Of a DNA stretch of 64,000 bases, positions 1 to 13,800 are shown piece after piece. Origin of the DNA: Centropus unirufus (lineage: Eukaryota; Chordata; Aves; Cuculiformes; Centropidae); NCBI GenBank assembly GCA_013397695.1, contig VYZI01000040.1, positions 62,001-126,000 of the forward strand. The letters run 5' to 3'. Below the pieces are notes generated by a model. That model did no database searches. It saw nothing but the letters and a program-made list of their open reading frames with translations, and had not been told where the DNA came from. The translations under genes and the position numbers were made by a program. Positions within the stretch are counted from its first letter, which is position 1, and each line of letters opens with the position of its first letter.

Positions 1-3000
1 CTTGCCCAATATGTCCAAGGAGATTTTCTTCTACCGGTGTTTGTTTCACCCAAAACAGTGGCTTCTGTATTGCAGCCAGTTCTGCATGGTGCCTTCTGAT
101 GGCCAAGATGCTCATTTTCTAGCACTTCTGACATCTGCCTATGAGTTTGCCCCCTAGTCTTTTGGCAAGCTATGGACTCACAGGGAAGTCTGGGGGAGAC
201 TTTCTTCTTTTCTCTTTTTCCCTGCCAAGCAGATTTGATTCCTCTCCCAACAACTAGCCCCTTGCCCTAAGGAAGCATAAACTCCTTCTGCAGTCAACAA
301 AGTCCACCTCAATTCTCTTTCACCCTTATACAAGAAATATGTGAACTTTGGCAAAAAGCAAGCAATGATGACTAAATCCACATAACATGTTATCACAGAC
401 CCTATCTTGAAATGGCCATGCCTATTATGAGCATGGTAACTCAATAACAATTGCCAACAGTTTATAATCATTGAATAAGAACATGCAATACATCAGCCAC
501 TTTCACTGATTCTGATTGGGATGGTCTCAGAGCCACATTAATATACCAGTCATTATTTCAAAATAATGAGCAACTGGAGACAGTTTCAGAAAGAAACCAA
601 GATTGAAGTGGCAAATGTGGCAATAAGTCTCACTTGAAGAGATTTACATTTGTGTGACTATTTCCTCCAATAAATTTCTAGAAAAACTTTGTGCCTGCTA
701 AAACAATTTGTTTCAACTTGTCACTAAATAACTTGAAAATTAACAATGAGAGTTGCAGTAAATAAAAGGGAACTTCTGCTTGCCTTCCTCCTGAAAATAA
801 GTATGTGTGAAAAAGGAAATGCAAAAAATCATTGAAATATGGTTTTATACACAGAATATCCTTTGGGCATACTCCTCGTTGAAATTGACTTTGGTTAAAT
901 ATCATCTGAAGCATCTTCTAGATTTTTGTTTTTGGATACTTGTTCCTTGATCAAAAAAAAGTATTTATATTACTTTAAAGTTATATAAGAAAGGAATGAT
1001 TTCCTTTGGCCCCTATTTTTATGTGATTTTGTAGACCTCAGAAACAACCTTGATATCAATTAGGGAATAAAGATAAATAATTTTTCACAGAATGTTAACT
1101 TATTTAGTCTTGATTTAAAGTGTGGTTCTTCCGTAAAATTCCTTGGTGTCCTGTAGCAGCTTAAAGGTACTCAGTTCCATGAGACTTAAGTTTATCAAAC
1201 CATGAGTTAAAAACCTTAAAATCTTTGTAGATTTTTTAATTACCTACCCTCTCTTAGTGTTATTTTGAATTATATATTCCTTGAGAAAGAATTAATTTTT
1301 GGCCTGCACCGACTTACACTTAAGACAGGAGAGCAAGAGTAATTTTTATAGAAACCTATTATATCTATATATCAATTATACAGGGTCTTTCTGTCCCTCA
1401 GATCAAAGCGGATGTACAGTTTCAACACAGCTGTGTTGGACACTGAGAGGGAGATGTTATCTCTGTCCCAACTATGGTGTGATACATCTAATCTAAGAAG
1501 ATGAGCAGCAAAACTGTGGGAAATAATTTCTTCTATATAAATGGTTAAATGCAGTTGTTTTGTCATATAAAAATAGCAACTTTTCTTGTTAGTTACTTCA
1601 ACCATTAAAAACAGCTGAATTTTTACTAATGTCATGTCAAAAGGACATTTTACAGGACAAGTAGATAACTGTAATGGCATGCACTAATTCCTGAACTACG
1701 GAAGGACGTAAGTTTGTGGAGTGCAATAGTCAGAAAGGCATCAAGACCAGGCTAAAAGGTTTTGCTCTTTTTTGAACTAACAATAATGATGCAGACCTTA
1801 GGGTCTGTTATCTACATTAGTCCTAGTCAAGGTGTGCATGAAAGGACGGAGAAATAACTGAGTATAAATACCCTTAATACACAGACATGAACATGTACCT
1901 GTGAGACAAAAAGCCAACTATATGGATTATATGGACTAAAATATGCTCTTGAACAGTCGACATGAAGGTGCAAGTTAAAACAGAAACTGAGGCAGGTGCT
2001 CCTCTAGTGTAAATCCGAGACATTTGATGTGTGTTTAGTCTTATTCTGCTGGTGCTTCAGAAATTACTAGATCATCAGGAGGGTGGCTGAAAGCAATGCC
2101 TGGTGACCACTGAGTGAAGATTAGCTCCCAGATTCAGATGGGACACAGCAGTTATGTTTATAAGACTCTTCTTGTTCATTCAGGGTATGCCTGCTGGCAT
2201 GATTAAAAGTGTAAGTGAAAGCACAGTAAATGTTTTTTGCAATCATCCAATACTTTCCACAGCATAGATTTCCAAAGTTTACAAGCGTAGCTGTGTGCAA
2301 AATTCTCACTGAAAATCACTCGGAAATTTGTGGCCCTATGTCTTTTGGATATTTTTCTTGGTTTCCATCTCAGTGTGAAGGTTTCCCTTAAGTTGTAGTT
2401 ATGGCCCTTTGTTCTTCAAGTGATTAGTTATGCCACTGCATTTATTAGGAGCAGAATGAGGACTTTGAGAAGGAATATTGGACAAACTGCATCTCTGAGC
2501 TTTTTTTCTGAGTTCTTCACATAAATAAGTAACCTTTATTTTCTTCACTCTACCATACACTTATGTTTGATTCCATTTTTCTAACTGACAGATATTGGAG
2601 AGTGAGGATCTAATGTTTTTCATATTTAAAAGGTATTTAAAAAGAGAAATAGCTGCATTTTCCCCACCACCCTATTATCTACAGATTAATTAATAGAAAT
2701 ACACTTTTGTTTTAAAGGACATTTTAAAATTGCATTTCAAGCAGTCTGCAGGATATCTGTGGGAGATCATTTATACACAGTCTCATTGCAGAAGACAAAT
2801 TAAAATTCAGGAATGAATTGGTGACAATAGGTATAAAGGAAACACCACCATTATTTGTAGTATGGCTATATGACTATAGGTATTTAAATTACATAGGGAA
2901 AAATACATGTTTTTAAACTTTCTGAGACAAGTTATTATTGCTGTGGGGTTTTTTAAAATATTTTTGGGAAGCTGGTTTTTATATCAGGACTCTTCTGTGT

Positions 3001-3999
3001 TTAGGAGTATACAAACATGAAACAAGCCAAAAAGATATAGTGGATTTTAATGCTCTAATGGACATTGGAAAATGAAATTCAATGTTCCGTAATTTAATTT
3101 CTTGTGAAATACATGAGAAATGTTGTCAAGGGTATAATGCCTAAGTGATCAGTGCAAGGGTTTTTTTTTCCATTCACTGTTCCTTAGGGTAGAATTTTGT
3201 TTATGCTATGCTACTTAACTTTCTGTCTCTTGTCACCTACCAACTAGGTCATTGTTCAAAGTTATGTGCCAAGAATTTTGATAATATATATTTGCCTCTG
3301 AGGATTTGTAATATAATTCTGGGTCATTATGCCTAGTGTTTTTTTCCTTGCATTACAATATCCTCAAAGTAGAAAGAAATAAAACAACCTGTCCTCTTGA
3401 CAGGAAGGAACAAACGTTAGAAAAATTAGGTGCGGCAATTAGACAGTATGATGATGCCAATCATACACTTCTGAAATGATCTTAGAACTAAAGGGAACCA
3501 CTTAAGGAACACGTAATCTCCACTGTGAGATGGAAATAGACAAAAATTTAAAAAATCTAAAATATATTGGTATTAATAAAGTGAACTTTCATTAAAAAAA
3601 AAAAACACAGAATTTTCTGTATATTTTATTCCTGCCTGGTTAGCATTGATTTCTAGCAATGTAACCTATAAAATAAGGCAGATATTTGATCACACACCTC
3701 TGATATTACTGGTCAGAATTTCCTCACAGAGACTTATTTCTGCTCTTTTATACAACTGATGCACTACATTGTGAGGAAAACTCTTCTATATGCTGATCTG
3801 CAGGCTGACAGGACACACATGTGGTTCAGTTCCCTGCATGAAGGAGGAGCTCAGAGGATGATACAGGTCCAATTCAAACACCTCACCTCATCACAAGTTA
3901 CTGGTATTGTGCTTCTAGGAATATAGGGGAACAACAGGCCCCTAGCAAACCATTGCTCCGCCAGGCTAGAATATATTTAGAAAAACTGTGGTGACTTTT
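1..3999. other. Unique AT-rich non-coding DNA
   Basis: No gene, RNA gene or recognisable interspersed repeat is seen here. Open frames on both strands are at most about 100 codons and show no family resemblance. A 16-bp perfect palindrome with a central CAGCTG lies at 1423-1438, but roughly one such palindrome is expected by chance in a window this size. An A-run of about 11 occurs near 3594. Confidence 0.7.
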
Positions 4000-4010
4000 T
4001 GTCCTGTTTT

Positions 4011-4142
4011 CAGCTGGGACAGAGTTAATTTTCTTCCCAGTATCTGCTGTTTTAATGTATGATAGTAATCTTGATAACACATGTTAAGTTGTTGCTAGGT
4101 AATGTGTATGCTCAGCTTGGATAGAGTTAATTTTCTTTCCAG
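4011..4142 (+). repeat. Duplicated 5' module inside the LTR
   Basis: The 30 bp at 4011-4040 and the 30 bp at 4113-4142 agree at 27 of 30 positions and are offset by 102 bp. Each copy is the start of the LTR and each is followed by its own version of the downstream LTR text. The 5' roughly 100 bp of the LTR therefore occurs twice in tandem. Confidence 0.8.
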
Positions 4143-4325
4143 CAGAGGTTATTTTTTCTAGATTTAGACAGAGTCGAATGTCCATAATACACTGATAGCT
4201 TTAGTTTTTGCTAAGAAATCAAGGACTTTTCCATTTTGCATGTTTTGCTAATATACAGGTGCAGAGCCAGGACAGCAATGTGAAACTGGCCAACAGAATA
4301 TTCCATACCATAACATCATGCTCAG

Positions 4326-4332
4326 TATAAAA
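4326..4332 (+). promoter_or_regulatory. TATA box of the LTR U3 promoter
   Basis: TATAAAA lies in the position expected for the U3 promoter of this LTR family, after the ATTCCATACC and CATCATGCTCAG blocks. Whether it is still active in this old copy is unknown. Confidence 0.45.
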
Positions 4333-4655
4333 ATGGGAATTTGGCCAGGGAGGAAGTAGGGGAATCCAGGTTCTACCATTGACGTTCTGTGCTTGTTGCT
4401 GTTGCTGCACTCACTAAAATTACTGTTTGAGACAAGTTAGTCATCTGATAGTGAGCTTTTGAGTTTAATATATTCTCATATATATGTATTATTATTGCTG
4501 TTATATTACAAATGTTCTCTCAGCTTTTACTCTTCTATTGTAACTGTCTTTATCTCAACCCACAAACTTTTCTTTTCTGATTCTCTTCTCCATTCCACCA
4601 AGTGAAGAGAGGAGAAAGAGCTGTTTAACTGCTGGCTAAGGGCTAAACTATGACA

Positions 4656-7570
4656 TCTGCAGAGGGGAATGTCTTACTGGAAAGCAGAGTAGGCACCAGG
4701 TCTGTGTAAAGGAGAAGAAAAGAGATTAACAACTCATAGGAAGAAGAAAATCTGTTACTCAGTGGAGATATGCAAATACAAGGTCTTGTCTTTTCCTTGC
4801 AGTGAGGTGTGATGTGTTGAGCATAGGGCTTAGACAAAGACATAAAGAAGATTGACATACATGTACAGAGCTGATTCAGGGGGCAATGGACATGAAGGAA
4901 GAACATACCTTGTCTGTGCATGCAAATGAAGAGAAAGAGCTGAATGACTCATCCAAGCAGAAATCTTAAGGATGAATTGTCATTACACATTCAAGGGACT
5001 CACAAAGCTATGACACACATCACGCACACTATATAATTTCATACAGGTTCTGATGAGAGATCCTGTATTTGAAGCAGACCCCATTGTTTACACAGTGAGT
5101 TTTCCACCGATGTGGCACTGGTAATTACATACCATATCATCATCTTTTCCCAGATCACGTTTACTGCCTGCTTAAAAAGTATGCATCATCCTTTTGTCTA
5201 CCTTACTTGCAGATAAATTATGTCTATAAAAAAAATTCTAGAGCAAGACAAACTCAGAAGTGCAAGGGGCAACTCAGCATTTATCCACACAAAAAAATGA
5301 AACTTGAAATAAGATTGCCTTTAAACTTGAACACCGTCAAAAGTACCACAGCCTCCCTTTGTCTCCTAGTCCTGGTAATGTGCAAATTCTCACTTAACAA
5401 CATTCTGGCTTTTTCTTCCCTCCCTCTCCTTTTCAACCTGAACTTTCCCTCAAGCATGCAAAGAAAAGTAATAAACAACTGTTTAAATCTGTTCCCTTAT
5501 ATATGTCAGATAATTACCCCTGCTTTTATTTCTCTATGTTCTCAATGTTGAACATTACCGGTGATCCTAATTTATACAGAACAATTGAGACCCAAGGTTA
5601 GATGCCTTTGTTGTTCTGTTAGGACCTGATTCCATTGTCATCCAGCATGTTACCTTTTTAAAAAATGAAGTAATTTATTTTACTTATGTTCAAAATCTCG
5701 ATGTATTCATCACAGACAATAGGAAGACCCACACAGCTTACGATGAAAATTCTCCCCTATTGTCTATAGAGGAAAACAATTACAGTTCTTTAAAGGATTG
5801 TGTTGAGTGGATAACTTTAAGGGCATTTCTGTCACTTAAAGCTGGCTGGAGCCCCTGAACTAAGGCTATGTGATCTCTATCAATCAGCGCAAGGATCACC
5901 TTCAGTATCCCAGCCAATGTTTTATCTCCTAACTGACTCTGAGCAGAGCAAACAGACTTTAGCGTGTGGAGTGTTTCTTGGTGAATTGGCATAAATTGAT
6001 ATAGTAGAGGTGACCTGAAGCTTCTTTGATATTGCTAAGCATTTTGCTAATGTCCTTTCAAGATCCTTTCAGCACCAGTCCAGAATTCCAGGCAAATTTT
6101 TTTGCTCCAATTGAGAAAATAAGGCTTATAGTAGGAAAACAGACCAAACTCAGCTTTCCCCCAGACTGAATATGAAACCGAGAAGTGGTTGATACTTTAC
6201 CATGTAGGTGTAAATATTTTGAGCATATTTTTAGTATATTTTCTCCACTTGAGAAGACCTTGTTTTCTGGACAGGGCCTGTGTCATTCTGGAGGCTGAAC
6301 AATTCCCAGCATTTTGATCTTGTCTCTTCCCCTTTGGGCTGGGCTTTTGAACTATGAATTTGATAGGAAAAACGAACTATGTGATTTGCTGAGAGCTCCA
6401 TAGGAGCCCTTATTTTACAACTCTTACTTTATCATCCTTTTACAGTCAATGAATCATTTTATAAGCATTTCTAAGTAATTTAAGTAATATTTCCAAATAG
6501 CTACAATTTCATTTTCAAGGAAAAGAGAATTTGACTTTTTACAGATTGCAGACTTATATGTGCGTGAAGTTTTGCTTTGGATCAGCATTTCCTGGCATAA
6601 ATCTGGGTGAAATGTGGGATAGACTAGCTTGTGTATGGATTATTACTTTCTCATTTTCTCTTCAATGTTGTGAATAAAATATTTTCTGTCAATGGATACC
6701 ACAAATGACGGGCAGGCATGCTTTTGACCAGCAAAGAAAAGATGAAAGGACTTAGCTGGAGCGAGTAAAACTGGAAATTTGAAGGAGGTGGTAGGGAAGT
6801 CCTTTTCCTGTAAGAAAAAAGTCAGACTTTTCCTCTGCTGTCAATATTTTCCATATGCAGCTCCATACTCACTGATACGTTTACATAGAGCAAAAAAAGT
6901 TTATCCAAGAATGAAATGCAAGAAAAGATTGCCTAAAATATTAGCTGATGTGGACCCATTCATATTATCTTCATTATCTTCCCGCAACTCCTGAGGCTTA
7001 ATTAATGGTTTCCTGCATTTTGATATCACCAGATGGGCAGTACTATAGAAATGTAAAGTGTTTTTTATTATAAATATCTTTAATGTATGGATATGCATCA
7101 GCTCAGAATGTTGGGACATAAAGATATTATCAGTTGTTCAGACAAAAGAGTGAGGCAGGTGCTGGCCAAGATCTTTGGTAGTACAAAGGATTGTGTTCTG
7201 GAAAGTGTTCTGATTTCAGTTACAAGGCAGGCCAGTGTAAATATTTAAAGAGTTCAATATACTTCACTTAAAGTATTTCAATGTAAAAACCAAGAGATTC
7301 CTTAAAATAACACATTTAATTAAAACAAATAAACATATTTTGTCTTTGAATTTTTCAAACCTAAAAATCATTTCTGGTGTTTGTTTTTAATCTTCTTTCA
7401 ACCATAGCTATGCCATGAACTATGCAGACTGACAAACATAAAATGTAAGTATTGATGAAGATCAAGACAGTAGTTGAATCCTGAATATAGGAGTAGGAAC
7501 CTTATGGAGGATATTCCTAGTAAGTGAGGGCTAGGTGTGTGGGTCAAAGGAATATGATGAACTGATATCT
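4656..7570. other. Unique non-coding DNA
   Basis: No gene or recognisable repeat is seen. A minus-strand open frame runs from 6034 down to 5780, with an ATG at 5990-5992. It has fairly coding-like codons but no family I recognise; see the findings. A T-run and other low-complexity bits are short. Confidence 0.6.
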
Positions 7571-7840
7571 CATTATCATAGAATTATAGAATACTTTACG
7601 TTGGAAAAGATCTTTACAGATCATCTAGTCCAAATTCTCTGCAATGAGCCTGGACTTCTTCAGCTACATTTGGTTGCTCAGAATCATGTCCAATCTGACC
7701 TTGAAAGTGATTCTCTGCAGGGCTGCACTCCCGCAACATATATTGATACCAGGATTTGACCTGACCCAGGTGCAGAACCTTACACTTGGATACATCATGA
7801 TATTTTACATATGAAAAATTCATAATGGTCAGGTTAGGAC
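7571..7840 (-). mobile_element. CR1 LINE, 3'-end fragment
   Basis: Read on the plus strand, this starts with the reversed CR1 tail, TCATAGAATTATAGAAT. The typical TTGGAAAAGATCTTTACAGATCATCTAGTCCAA text follows, broken here only by point changes. Next come TTGCTCAGAATCATGTCCAATCTGACCTTGAA and then a GACCCAGGTGCAGAACCTTACACTTGG block, both usual in avian CR1 3' untranslated regions. The copy lies on the minus strand and is 5'-truncated, which is usual for CR1. Similarity fades after about 7800, so that boundary is approximate. The open frames on both strands here are incidental to the repeat. Confidence 0.9.
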
Positions 7841-10800
7841 TTTGTCACTTGCTTATTGAAGAATGGAATAGATAGCCACGGGATGATCAAATCTAAATGC
7901 CTAAGAAGAATTGCTCTACTGTCCAAGGCAGAATATTGATTTCTCATTTTCTTAGTGTTTCGGAAGAAGAAAGAATAAAGTGGTGGAGATAAAAGCAGTA
8001 CTAATGGATGGGCAGTGAGGGGGGCTGGAACATATAATTAAGGTTATTTTTGTGACTATTCAAAAATTAACATTGGGAAACCCTTCGCCATTTTTTGGTC
8101 AGGTCAGCTACCTCGTAAAGGACGGATACTGAGCATTTTCATGGAATGCAAAATACTATGTTAATTAGATCTATTAGAAAATGTAGACCTTGACATATTA
8201 AATAGTTTCCTTAATTATTGTAATGAATTGCTATGGTTGTGTGACTAATGGCCTTTGTCATTCACAAAGATAGGGCATGACTGTTAGAGAAATACAGTGA
8301 GAATTAAAGTGCATAATAGAGACCAATTCAGAAAATGCACAATTTCAAACATGTCTTTTTCACCCAGGAAATATTGTTCAGATGGAAAGATAACCACCTC
8401 ATTAGTCCCCTCTCCAATACAGAAACCTCTTACATGGTCCAACAGGCCCAACACATTCCTCAAACGACTAGTTACTGTTATTTTTTTGTAGGTTATCCTG
8501 ACTCTCTGTCCCATGATCTTAATGAAGTGTAGGTTATGGAGTGAAGCATTACAATGGAAGTTTTATTCCAAATACCTCACCTTAATAATCTCCTTGCCTC
8601 TGCTTTGATGCCACAAATTTAACTTTCTGTTTCTCACTGCTTGTATTTGGATCTATCTAGACAGAATTAGATAGAGGCAATGATAACATGATAACTTGAT
8701 CTTGCAGGATTTTTTTACTTATTTTCAGGGACTAATACTTTTGATGGAGGAAAGGTACTGAAACACTGATTACACATTTGAAATTATGTTTCTAGTGTTT
8801 CTACAAGGATGAAAAATGTAATCTGTATCACATCAGTTGGTGAGTACCTCTGTAACTGAGAAATTCTTCTTTTGACTGCAGATCCCAGATGGATAAATGA
8901 ATGATTCTTGCCTTCTGTTTGTCATTATATGGCTTCCAATTGTGGTAGAAGTGAGAGAAATACTATTCCTGATTTACTTTCTCTGTGTTGGCTATGATTC
9001 CCATTCATGGCACTGATTTTAGCTGGGAAGATATCCCACAGTCTGTCCACATTTTGTGTGAAATGGATATCTAACTTAGCACGTTGGGTCCCCAAGCATC
9101 ACTAGCTGTGTAGAGAGAGTAGCAATGAGTTACAGCATATACGTACACTTTGACAACATAAACATGCAGCATAGATACTGGGGGAGTATTTTGATATTGT
9201 TACATTTCTAGGTTTATTAAGAAAACTGAAAAGTTCCATTTGCTAAAGCCAATTCTAATGGCATAGGCATTGGAAAGAAAACTATGAGTGATGATGCAGA
9301 GACCGGAAGAGAATGCTCATGACCATTAAATTAAATATAAAAACTTTCCTTGGCTTTAAGGAACCAGAATTTGACCCTGGGGCTTTTTATTGACTTTAGT
9401 AAAAAGTAAATCTCTCTATGTCAGCCTGTAATGTATATTATGTTAATATACTTGTTAGCTATACACACCGGAAACTTGAATGTGCAAGAATTGGTCATTT
9501 CTCAGACTGAATATGTTCATTTTTTACTATTTTTTTCAACTTTTGTAAATAATTCATTCTAAATCCTAAATCCTGAAGCCCTAGAACTTTTAGATAATTA
9601 AGTTAATCTGCACCAGATTTGTTTTGGGTGTGTTTCTGATTCCACATTTGCTAGCAACAGAAGATTTCCAAGGGCACTGCTGCATGGAGTTTAGGTCATT
9701 AATAGATTGAGGCACTGTGTGATCTGCGGGAGGGCACCATCCATGTAACAGTTGCCAAGTCTCTTCTGTATTGTATCAACATGATAGTTCCTTTTCCAAG
9801 AACAGTTGGATAAATCTAAATTCGAGTGGTTTTGTAACTATGGCAGATTCTTTCCCTAAGGCAATTAAAATACAGAAAAAGACCCATGAACTGTTCATAC
9901 TTATCTCAGGAGAGACAAAAGAGCTTGAACACATGACAAATGTGAAAGAAATTGATGCACTGGCGGATGGTGGCTCTGAGTTACTGTGGATAGCCCTGTA
10001 TGAGAATCTAGGTGTAAAAGAATAGCTGTATACTTAATAGCTAGTCCCACTATAAGCCCTTTCTACTTCCTACCATGCATGCTATAATTTTCCTCCTGTG
10101 TTTTGTTGTGTTGATAACAGAGTATTGCAGTCTCTAACCATGAGTTTAGCTTTAATATGTAATTATGGAACAATGAACACAGACAATGAGCTAAGAGTTT
10201 GGCATCTTGTTTGGTGATTATCTATAATACTTACAAATGTGCTACAAAAAGAAAAGGAGAAACAAAAGAAGATGTTTCTGTGCTTGTACACGGAAATCAA
10301 GACTCAGATAAATTCTTTTCACAGAATTATAAACTGGTGTCAATATCCTAAAGGGATATGCTCAAGTGGAACTTCATTCCTACAGCACAGAATATTTTTT
10401 TTCTTTAGCAAATGCTACAATTATAGTTTTTCTCCAGGACAGCCTAAAAGACTCATCCTCCATCTTCACCTTACCTTCTCCAGTACTGAACATCAAATAC
10501 AAGCAGAAGTCTGTCATCCTGAAAAACAAGAAGAGCACGCAAAATGCTTAGTCAGTCCCATGGTTCAAAAATTTATTTGATATTTTTTTATTTTTTCAAA
10601 TCCTAGTTATCAACATTTTTTTCTGGTATTTAGGGATTATAAAATAATTTGACAGAATACTGATTGACTTAAATGACTGTGGAGACCTTTCTTGATTTCA
10701 GTTCTGGGAAATCTAACTGGTAAACTAACCCAGATAATATGCTTGATAATATATCCCAGAGTTTCTGAGTGCTCTGAGCACTGTTGAATTTAATCCTAGA

Positions 10801-13800
10801 CTTTTCTACATTACAAAATGAGGATGGCTTACATCTGAGATTGCTAGTTAAGCAATGGAGAATTAGGATTCGGTTTTAGGATTAGTTTTTAGTAAGATTT
10901 ACATGAATATGAGCATGTTATTTTTTTGTTCCTCAATTTGCTGTCTGTGAAACTATAAGTGGATTCCTTCCCTACAGATCTGTTTTAAATACAAAAATGG
11001 AGATGCTCAAATGTGGGATTAAATATTCCATGAGCAAAGACTGCTGAGTACGTTTTTATGTGGTATGTAAACATACTTTTAAAGAATCAGCATTGTTATG
11101 GATAACAGTGTATGAAAAGATGGAGAAAAGATAGAATTTGAACAGCAGACTAGAAAAAATGTCATTTGAATTTTAATTTATTGAAATCTCTTTATTATAG
11201 ACCATTGAATTTCAACTACAATTTGAAGCAAGTGCTGTGAACATGTTGGAACACTGCCTATGGGCTCTAAAAAGTGGGATACATCCTAAAGATACTCCAG
11301 TCACTCCATCCACCAGCAAAAATAGTATTGAAGTTTTCAGCTTGCCCACTGACTAGCAGGACACTACTCCTATTCCCTAGATAGGTTTGGGCTTCCCATC
11401 AAAATCCCAGTCTGAAAATGAAAACGAAACGTTGACAAGATCCCTTTTGGGAGATAATCAACAAGCCAAGTAGTCTATATCACCTCTTTTGAAATAGACT
11501 GAAATTTTTCTGTTGGGGATCTCTGGCTCTCTTTCTATGTACAACAACTAATGTTTCAATTTCAAAAAATCAGAATGAGCTGATTAAAAAAATATATTTT
11601 TAATATCAGATTTAATTTTAATTTTCGCAGGAAAAAATATTTCAGGTTGGGAAGTAAACATATTTTAAAACTTCTGAATCCTTTGTGAAAGAAAAATTAC
11701 TGTTTTCTGTCCAGTCTTTAGAAAATGTCACCTTTTAAATGACCTAAATTCGTGGAAATCTAATACAATGAGTGAGTTTCTAAAAGTCAGTTCTGGCTAT
11801 TATTCAGTCTTATTTCATAATTTTCTAATGTGTGCCAGTGACAGACAATGCACAGTAGCTTAATTATTATCTTCTGCTGTGTGAGCATGCTGTGAAAAAA
11901 AGATTATGGGGAGTAGGAGAAGGAGGAGATAAAATATCCTGACACAAATTGGTATTTAGCATACATTTTGAAATCAGTCTGCTACTGCTGCCCTTATTTC
12001 TATGGCTCTTTAGATACAGCATACCAGAGAGCCTATCATCAATTTTATTTCCTCAGCAAAATGTGGAACTACTTTGTGTTTGTTTGGGTTTTTTTTTTTT
12101 TGTTCTGTTTAACTTCTTTTCCCCCCCAAAAGCAGAGACATCTCAGGATGATTGCAGACATTCACCGTAACTGCTCCAGGCTCTGTAAGAATCTGACTCT
12201 AAATGATTTAGGGAGAAACACTACTTGTTCACTTATGATGAGCATATTTTTCAAATTAGGAGAAACAGGGTTTTCTGTCTAGCAGATGGATGACAGCCAT
12301 AGTTTAATCAAACTGACAAAGTAAATAAAAGTGTGTTCAATATTTAATGCACAGTATGTAAATAGCCCCTCTGCATTGTGTTTCTATTCAGTTTCTCAAG
12401 AAAATGACTGAGCAAGTGTGCTGTAGCAAGATATTAAAACATGAATATCATTTAATGAACTGAAAAGACCATAGATTTTTTTTAATTAAAAAACAGATGA
12501 AAACTGTTTTGGAAACATGGTTGCTCATTTTTGACTCTTTATAAGTTGTGAACAATATTATTCACTGACGGAATCCTTAAGATTGTGGCAGAAATTACTA
12601 TGGTTAGAAATGGCCAGCAGTAATTTCCCATGAGTGCATTGGGAAAGCCGATGGAAGGGAAAACTCTAATCTGCCTTGTGTGCTTTGTCCAGAACACTAG
12701 TAAAGGGAAAATGGATGAAGATATACAAACTAATCAATAATACACGTAATAGAGAGTTGGAAATGCTGTGATCCTTTGTAATAACAACTATAGGAAATAA
12801 TGTGTATTGAAATAGAAATGAGAAATACGAAGTAATGAAACAAAAAATCTATTTCACTACACATTAACTTTTTCTTTTTGAACTTTTTTAGAGAGATTCA
12901 TTCAGGCCAATACAAGGGTTCAGTAGAGGCTGGATGTTTTAAAAGCAAAACCAATAAAGAAAAAAAACAGCCCAATGAAAAATTATAGAAACACTATTTA
13001 TCAGACATAATCTAAGTTGTGAGAAAAACATTAATTTATTAATCTGTTGGACTCTCCTTTTATGAGTGATAGTTTGCATTTAGTCTCATTCATATTTCTT
13101 TTGGGCTGCAAAACGTTACACAAACCTTGCAGTGCAAAGAAGTGCAGCAGTCCAGTTTTCAGTTTAAAATTCTCTTATAAAAGCAGGATCACCTTTCTGC
13201 AAAACTATTCTGTTGACAATGGTATGCCAGCAAGGAACCAGTTGTTCTGACATGGCTCGAACAGAAGTTGGCAAAAAATTACATGAGTTTTTTCACCAGT
13301 GAAAACAGATTTTCTGCCAAACCTGTGGTAATGTAGATCAACTGAGAAATCCAAGTTTACTTTTAGGAAAGAATTCTTTAAAGGTCAGAAATTTTGGTTT
13401 AGACTTCTCATTCTTTTGGTCAGATAATGCATTCTCAATACAATAAAATAATAAAAGGATGTATTTTACTTAAATTATACTTAATTATAGGAATAAAATG
13501 AGTATTTTTGTTTTATTTTTTCAGGATTTTTGGTAATACTCATCCTGCCCTGGCTAATTTTCCAAAGCAGTGTTTTCAGCTGCTATTGAAATATTTAATA
13601 GTGAAGAGCATATAACTTTCCCACTGAATCAATATTTGAGCTCTGCTTGAGGTCATTTTCAGTCATCATTGGGTTTGATTGCTCTCATTTTAATATTATT
13701 AACAAATGGTTTCATTATTCCATTATATGAGAAGTGATGGGAATTTACCTTTGGAATATGTGCTTTTCTCTTATTAATATTTTAAGACAAAGTCTTACCC

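Larger units (their letters stand above)
4000..4655 (+). mobile_element. Solo LTR of an avian ERVL-like endogenous retrovirus
   Basis: The element begins TGTCCTG and ends TATGACA, giving the TG...CA termini of an LTR. Several blocks match what I know of the widespread avian ERVL-type LTR: the opening CTGGGACAGAGTTAATTTTC block, a GATAACACA block, the ATTCCATACCATAACATCAT block just upstream of a TATAAAA box (4326-4332), and a pyrimidine-rich end containing TTATCTCAACCCA and then GGCTAAACTA. No gag, pol or env sequence adjoins either side, so it is best read as a solo LTR left by recombination between two LTRs. The 5' end is internally duplicated. I could not find a convincing 5-bp target-site duplication: the flanks are CTTTT and TCTGC. 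The assignment rests on remembered family features, not on a search. Confidence 0.85.

Noticed and set aside
1423..1438. 16-bp perfect palindrome
   Set aside because: About one perfect palindrome of this length is expected by chance in 64 kb.
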